Shown here piece after piece: positions 61,199 to 64,000 of a DNA stretch of 64,000 nucleotides. Position 1 is the first letter of the stretch. Each line of letters opens with the position of its first letter. The DNA is from Sphingobacterium endophyticum (GTDB taxonomy: Bacteria; Bacteroidota; Bacteroidia; Sphingobacteriales; Sphingobacteriaceae): positions 62,001-126,000 of the forward strand of contig NZ_SMMI01000005.1 of NCBI RefSeq assembly GCF_009733535.1. The letters are read 5' to 3'. The translations under genes were made by a program, and so were the position numbers. The notes beneath the pieces were generated by a model. It made no database searches. It saw only the letters and a list, made by a program, of their open reading frames with translations, and had not been told where the DNA came from.

Positions 61199-62290
61199 AT
61201 GCTTGAAAATAAATACAAATTTTTACTTGATATTCTTTCATATTCACCATTAGCTACTGCTATATATGATAGCCCAAGTTTGAATATTGCATTTGTGAAT
61301 TACGAAATGATAAATATGTGGGCCGCAGAAGAAAATATTGTAGGTAAATCTTTTAGTGCAGTCTTTCCTTCTTTTAAAGAAGAAGGTTTTTCCAAAATAC
61401 TTGAAAATGTTTGGAAAACTGGAAAATCTTATCGTGCTACCAATACCCCTGCTGACATAATAAGAAATGGAATTAAAGAACGTAGATTCTTTGATTTTCA
61501 ATATAAAGCTTTGTTGAATGACAAAAATCAGACTTATGCTATTATTCATACATCGATTGATGTAACAGAAAGAAACATTGTTCTTAAGAAGGTTCGTTCT
61601 CAGGAACAACAACTATCTTTTAATAATGAATTAGTGTTAATTACTCATACATTGGCTCATGATGCTAAAAACCCAATATCAATAGCTAAAATTGCAATTG
61701 AAGCATTAAAGAATAACATAAAAAATGACCCTTTAATAATTAATAAATGGTTAAGTATTATTGATGAAGCAATTTTAAGCTTAAATCTCATAATAGATAA
61801 AACAACATTATTAAGTGAAGCAAGAACTTATAAGATCTCAAAAAAACAAATTCCGATCGAACCCAAAATTAATTCTTGGTTTAAGGAAGCAAAACTGCTA
61901 AATAACAGTCCCCATTCTAAATTATTAACTGGAAATATTTTACCAATCTATGCTGACCTAAGTGGAGTAATTCAAATATTCACGAATCTAATTGGAAATG
62001 CTGTGAAATATTCATCAAATCAAGAAAATCCAGAAATCTTTGTTGACAGCTTTCAATCCCCAAATGGTATTGAATATATAATACGTGACAATGGAATCGG
62101 AATTGCCCATTCAGAAATTGAAGATATTTTCCTAAATATGAAAAGAGGATCTAATTCGAAAAATTATCAAGGACATGGCATGGGACTTTTTATTGTGAAA
62201 TGTATTTTAGAACGCTTAAATGGCAGTATCAAAATTTCCAGCAAATTGGATAAAGGAACGGAAGTGCATTTATTCTTTCCTAACAATTAA
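61199..62290 (+). CDS. PAS-domain sensor histidine kinase
   Basis: A 363-residue cytosolic kinase. The PAS domain (about 10-120) is followed by a PAC-like end (TSIDVTERN) and a helical linker, then a DHp helix with His in LAHDAKNPIS and a complete HATPase domain: LIGNAVKYS (N-box), RDNGIGIAHSE (G1), and YQGHGMGLFIVK (G2). No membrane segment is present, so it senses a cytosolic signal such as redox or a ligand. No response regulator gene lies nearby. It is 536 bases after the four-helix-bundle gene and convergent with the DUF421 gene (one base apart). Confidence 0.9.
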   Translation: MLENKYKFLLDILSYSPLATAIYDSPSLNIAFVNYEMINMWAAEENIVGKSFSAVFPSFKEEGFSKILENVWKTGKSYRATNTPADIIRNGIKERRFFDFQYKALLNDKNQTYAIIHTSIDVTERNIVLKKVRSQEQQLSFNNELVLITHTLAHDAKNPISIAKIAIEALKNNIKNDPLIINKWLSIIDEAILSLNLIIDKTTLLSEARTYKISKKQIPIEPKINSWFKEAKLLNNSPHSKLLTGNILPIYADLSGVIQIFTNLIGNAVKYSSNQENPEIFVDSFQSPNGIEYIIRDNGIGIAHSEIEDIFLNMKRGSNSKNYQGHGMGLFIVKCILERLNGSIKISSKLDKGTEVHLFFPNN

Positions 62291-62291
62291 T

Positions 62292-62978
62292 TTAAGGATA
62301 TTTGGTATTTATGGCCATTGTCCATTTATCCTTATAACATATTGGACAAACTAAATTTCGATCCATAACCTCAATAATATGACCACAATACATGCACGCA
62401 AATGGCCCTTCAATATTTTTAAAATCCTTAATCTCTTTAAAATCATCGGGAAATAAGGGAAGTCCATATTTGATTTCTTCCTTTTTATAACGCAATACGC
62501 TCATGGACCCATCTGTTTCTAAAACAGCAACCCTTAACTGGCCTAAATGTTCTATAGATCCATTCCGCAATTCCGCAAAAAATTCCATTTTCGAAAAACT
62601 ACCTATATTATCTTCATTAACAGCAAATTTACCATCTCGGACAACTACAAATGGTTCACCTTCTAATATCCGATTTATCCATTTAGATTTTGCTGCTAAC
62701 CATGTAATCAATTTATATAGTAAAATAACCGTCAGAAATACTAAAATAGCATGAAATATGGGTAAGTCATCCTGAAACATCGGATCTCCCGCCGCTGAAC
62801 CTAAACCCAAAATAATTGCAACCTCAAATAACGTTAATTGCCTAACTCCTCTCCTTCCCGAAATTCGGAGAATAACTAATATCAAAAGAAACATAATAAA
62901 TGTCCTGATGATTATTTCTATTAAAAGATTGGGACTAGCACCGTCAAATAAAATTTCATATAAACTTTTATCAAGCAT
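62292..62978 (-). CDS. DUF421 membrane protein with C-terminal zinc ribbon
   Basis: The ATG at 62978 (MLDKSLYEILFDG) is chosen; the region upstream overlaps the start of the divergent SDR gene. The 228-residue protein has three hydrophobic helices (about 20-105), with the conserved RISGRRGVRQLT and GLGSAAGDPM segments, and a YetF/DUF421-like cytosolic domain with the FVVVRDGKF strand. At the C-terminus a rubredoxin-like knuckle pair (CMYCGH and CPICYKDKW, about 196-217) is added, which should bind one zinc or iron ion; it is not part of most DUF421 proteins. Its role may be redox or metal sensing at the membrane. It is divergent from the SDR gene, 78 bases apart. Confidence 0.83.
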   Translation of the reverse strand: MLDKSLYEILFDGASPNLLIEIIIRTFIMFLLILVILRISGRRGVRQLTLFEVAIILGLGSAAGDPMFQDDLPIFHAILVFLTVILLYKLITWLAAKSKWINRILEGEPFVVVRDGKFAVNEDNIGSFSKMEFFAELRNGSIEHLGQLRVAVLETDGSMSVLRYKKEEIKYGLPLFPDDFKEIKDFKNIEGPFACMYCGHIIEVMDRNLVCPICYKDKWTMAINTKYP

Positions 62979-63056
62979 TTTCAATTGATTTATTTTTAAT
63001 TGAACGATTAATAAATCAAATTGTTCTATATACAGTTCAATCGATAAAAATTTGTT

Positions 63057-63938
63057 ATGAAAAATCAAAATCCTGAAAATAAATATCCTAAACCTCCTTT
63101 TAAATCTCAACCCCAATCCCCTCCAGGCGAAACAAAACTTATGGATCCTAAACCAGATCATGGAGAAGAATCATATGTTGGACATGGCCTATTAAATAAT
63201 AAAACTGCTATAATCACAGGAGCCGATTCAGGTATTGGTAAAGCCATTGCTATTGCAATGGCCAGAGAAGGTGCTAATATTGTAATCGCCTATAAGGAGG
63301 AAATTGAAAATGAAGATGCTTATGATACTGCAGAATGGGTTAAACAGGCCGGTAGCCATGCTGTATTGTTTAAAGCCGATTTGCGAGAAGAAGTGAATTG
63401 TAAAAAATTAATTGATACTGCTGTAACTGAATTTAAAACCATCGATATCCTTATAAATAATGCAGCTTATCAAATGACTTATAAAGACATTGAAGATATT
63501 ACAGCTGAAGAATGGAATAAAACATTCGAAGTAAATCTAAGTGTCATGTTTTATCTTATAAAATTTGCAAAAAAATTTATTCCAAAGGGAGGAAGTATTA
63601 TTAATACAACATCTGTTAATGCCTATGACCCTAATCCAACACTTTTGCCTTATGCGGCAAGTAAAGCCGCTATTCAAAATTTCACATCAAGCTTGGCAGA
63701 AAAATTTTTAGAGGAAGGCACAGGAATCAGAGTTAATGCTGTTGCTCCTGGCCCAATTTGGACTCCTCTTATTCCAAGTACAATACCTGATCATGAAAAG
63801 TTTGGAAATAATACTCCTATAGGAAGACCTGGACAACCAGCAGAAATAGCTCCCATATATGTATTCTTAGCTTCCGAAGCCGCATCTTATATTTCCGGTG
63901 CTACAATTCCTGCAACTGGAGGTAGAATAACAATTTAA
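63057..63938 (+). CDS. General stress-type SDR oxidoreductase
   Basis: A 293-residue short-chain dehydrogenase of the general-stress group (YhdF/GSP39-like). The N-terminus (about 1-45) is proline- and glutamine-rich (PPFKSQPQSPPGETKLMDP), typical of this group. The cofactor site is TGADSGIGKAIAIAMAREGAN, split in reading, and the catalytic Tyr-Lys is in YAASKAAIQNF after a serine in TTSVNAYD; NNAAYQM is the adenine-site segment. It would use NAD(P)H in stress metabolism; the substrate is unknown. The gene is at the end of the window, with its own promoter in the 78-base gap to the DUF421 gene. Confidence 0.9.
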   Translation: MKNQNPENKYPKPPFKSQPQSPPGETKLMDPKPDHGEESYVGHGLLNNKTAIITGADSGIGKAIAIAMAREGANIVIAYKEEIENEDAYDTAEWVKQAGSHAVLFKADLREEVNCKKLIDTAVTEFKTIDILINNAAYQMTYKDIEDITAEEWNKTFEVNLSVMFYLIKFAKKFIPKGGSIINTTSVNAYDPNPTLLPYAASKAAIQNFTSSLAEKFLEEGTGIRVNAVAPGPIWTPLIPSTIPDHEKFGNNTPIGRPGQPAEIAPIYVFLASEAASYISGATIPATGGRITI

Positions 63939-64000
63939 CCCTCTTTTCCAAAGAAATTACTCAACATATCTAAACTGGCATTAAATGATAATATAAAAAC
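63935..64000 (-). CDS. Possible partial CDS at window edge
   Basis: An open frame of 21 codons enters from the right end on the - strand and stops at 63937-63935, overlapping the SDR stop by 4 bases. The residues (ending SNFFGKEG) look plausible as a C-terminus but too few to identify, so chance is a real alternative. Confidence 0.25.
   Translation of the reverse strand, partial: VFILSFNASLDMLSNFFGKEG

Noticed and set aside
62979..63161. Longer N-terminus for the DUF421 protein
   Set aside because: It overlaps the start of the SDR gene, is very basic and aromatic, and does not fit the family; the ATG at 62978 gives the expected start.
1..64000. CRISPR array, tRNA or rRNA genes, transposon or prophage
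   Set aside because: No regular repeats, cloverleaf signatures, transposase/integrase genes, phage structural genes or att-like repeats were seen.

Overview
The window looks like a chromosomal segment of an AT-rich Bacteroidota bacterium, most likely a Sphingobacteriaceae-type organism (Pedobacter/Sphingobacterium-like). The reasons are a SusC/SusD pair with lipoprotein signals, a 7TMR-DISM histidine kinase, glycan-degrading enzymes, a CzcA-type pump fused to an outer-membrane factor, mostly absent Shine-Dalgarno sequences and AT-rich spacers. No rRNA, tRNA, transposase, integrase, phage gene or CRISPR array was seen, so the taxonomic call is inference from gene content.

Region 1 (1-9.9 kb): a GH88 unsaturated-uronyl hydrolase, then signalling genes. 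These are a stand-alone receiver, a receiver-kinase hybrid, a 7TMR-DISM kinase, a ThiF/E1-like enzyme and a GNAT-like acyltransferase in a leftward cluster, followed by a double-PAS kinase-like protein with a worn ATP-binding domain and its receiver partner. Region 2 (10-20.6 kb): a six-hairpin glycosidase-like lipoprotein, a sulfatase and a GH29 fucosidase, then a SusC/SusD pair whose GC content is far above its surroundings.

Region 3 (20.7-30.7 kb) is the most unusual part. A metallophosphoesterase joined to a PQQ-type propeller lies beside two divergent operons. These encode a secreted phosphoesterase, a phosphonatase-like HAD hydrolase with the Schiff-base lysine conserved, an OPA-family antiporter, a zinc-type dehydrogenase, an XRE-cupin regulator, a DUF5690 membrane protein and a FAD amine oxidase-like enzyme. 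Together with the SusC/SusD pair this reads as a system for capturing and degrading a phosphonate-containing macromolecule or lipid headgroup.

Region 4 (30.7-44.4 kb): a leftward block with Planctomycetes-style cytochrome proteins (PSCyt1/DUF1549/DUF1553, DUF1501, a membrane cytochrome with leucine-rich repeats), a secreted TIM-barrel isomerase-like protein, an SDR, an enolase-superfamily dehydratase, an RraA-like protein and a GH2 glycosidase, with a divergent AraC regulator. It looks like a sugar or sugar-acid catabolic locus with extracytoplasmic redox steps. Region 5 (44.4-47.9 kb) holds housekeeping and stress genes: a methyltransferase, a Crp-like regulator, a small membrane protein, an OsmC-like protein and a glycosyltransferase.

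Region 6 (48-54.9 kb): a metal efflux operon with a His/Cys-rich small exported protein, an RND pump fused to an outer-membrane factor, and a His-rich adaptor, closed by a 15-bp hairpin and followed by an unrecognised cytosolic protein. Region 7 (54.9-58.8 kb): a GH130-like protein divergent from a GT4 glycosyltransferase and an (alpha/alpha)6-type protein. Region 8 (58.8-64 kb): a stress-type cluster with a Rho_N/SAP-like peptide translationally coupled to topoisomerase IB, a four-helix-bundle PA2169-type protein, a 33-residue membrane peptide, a PAS kinase, a DUF421 membrane protein with a zinc ribbon, and a general-stress SDR.
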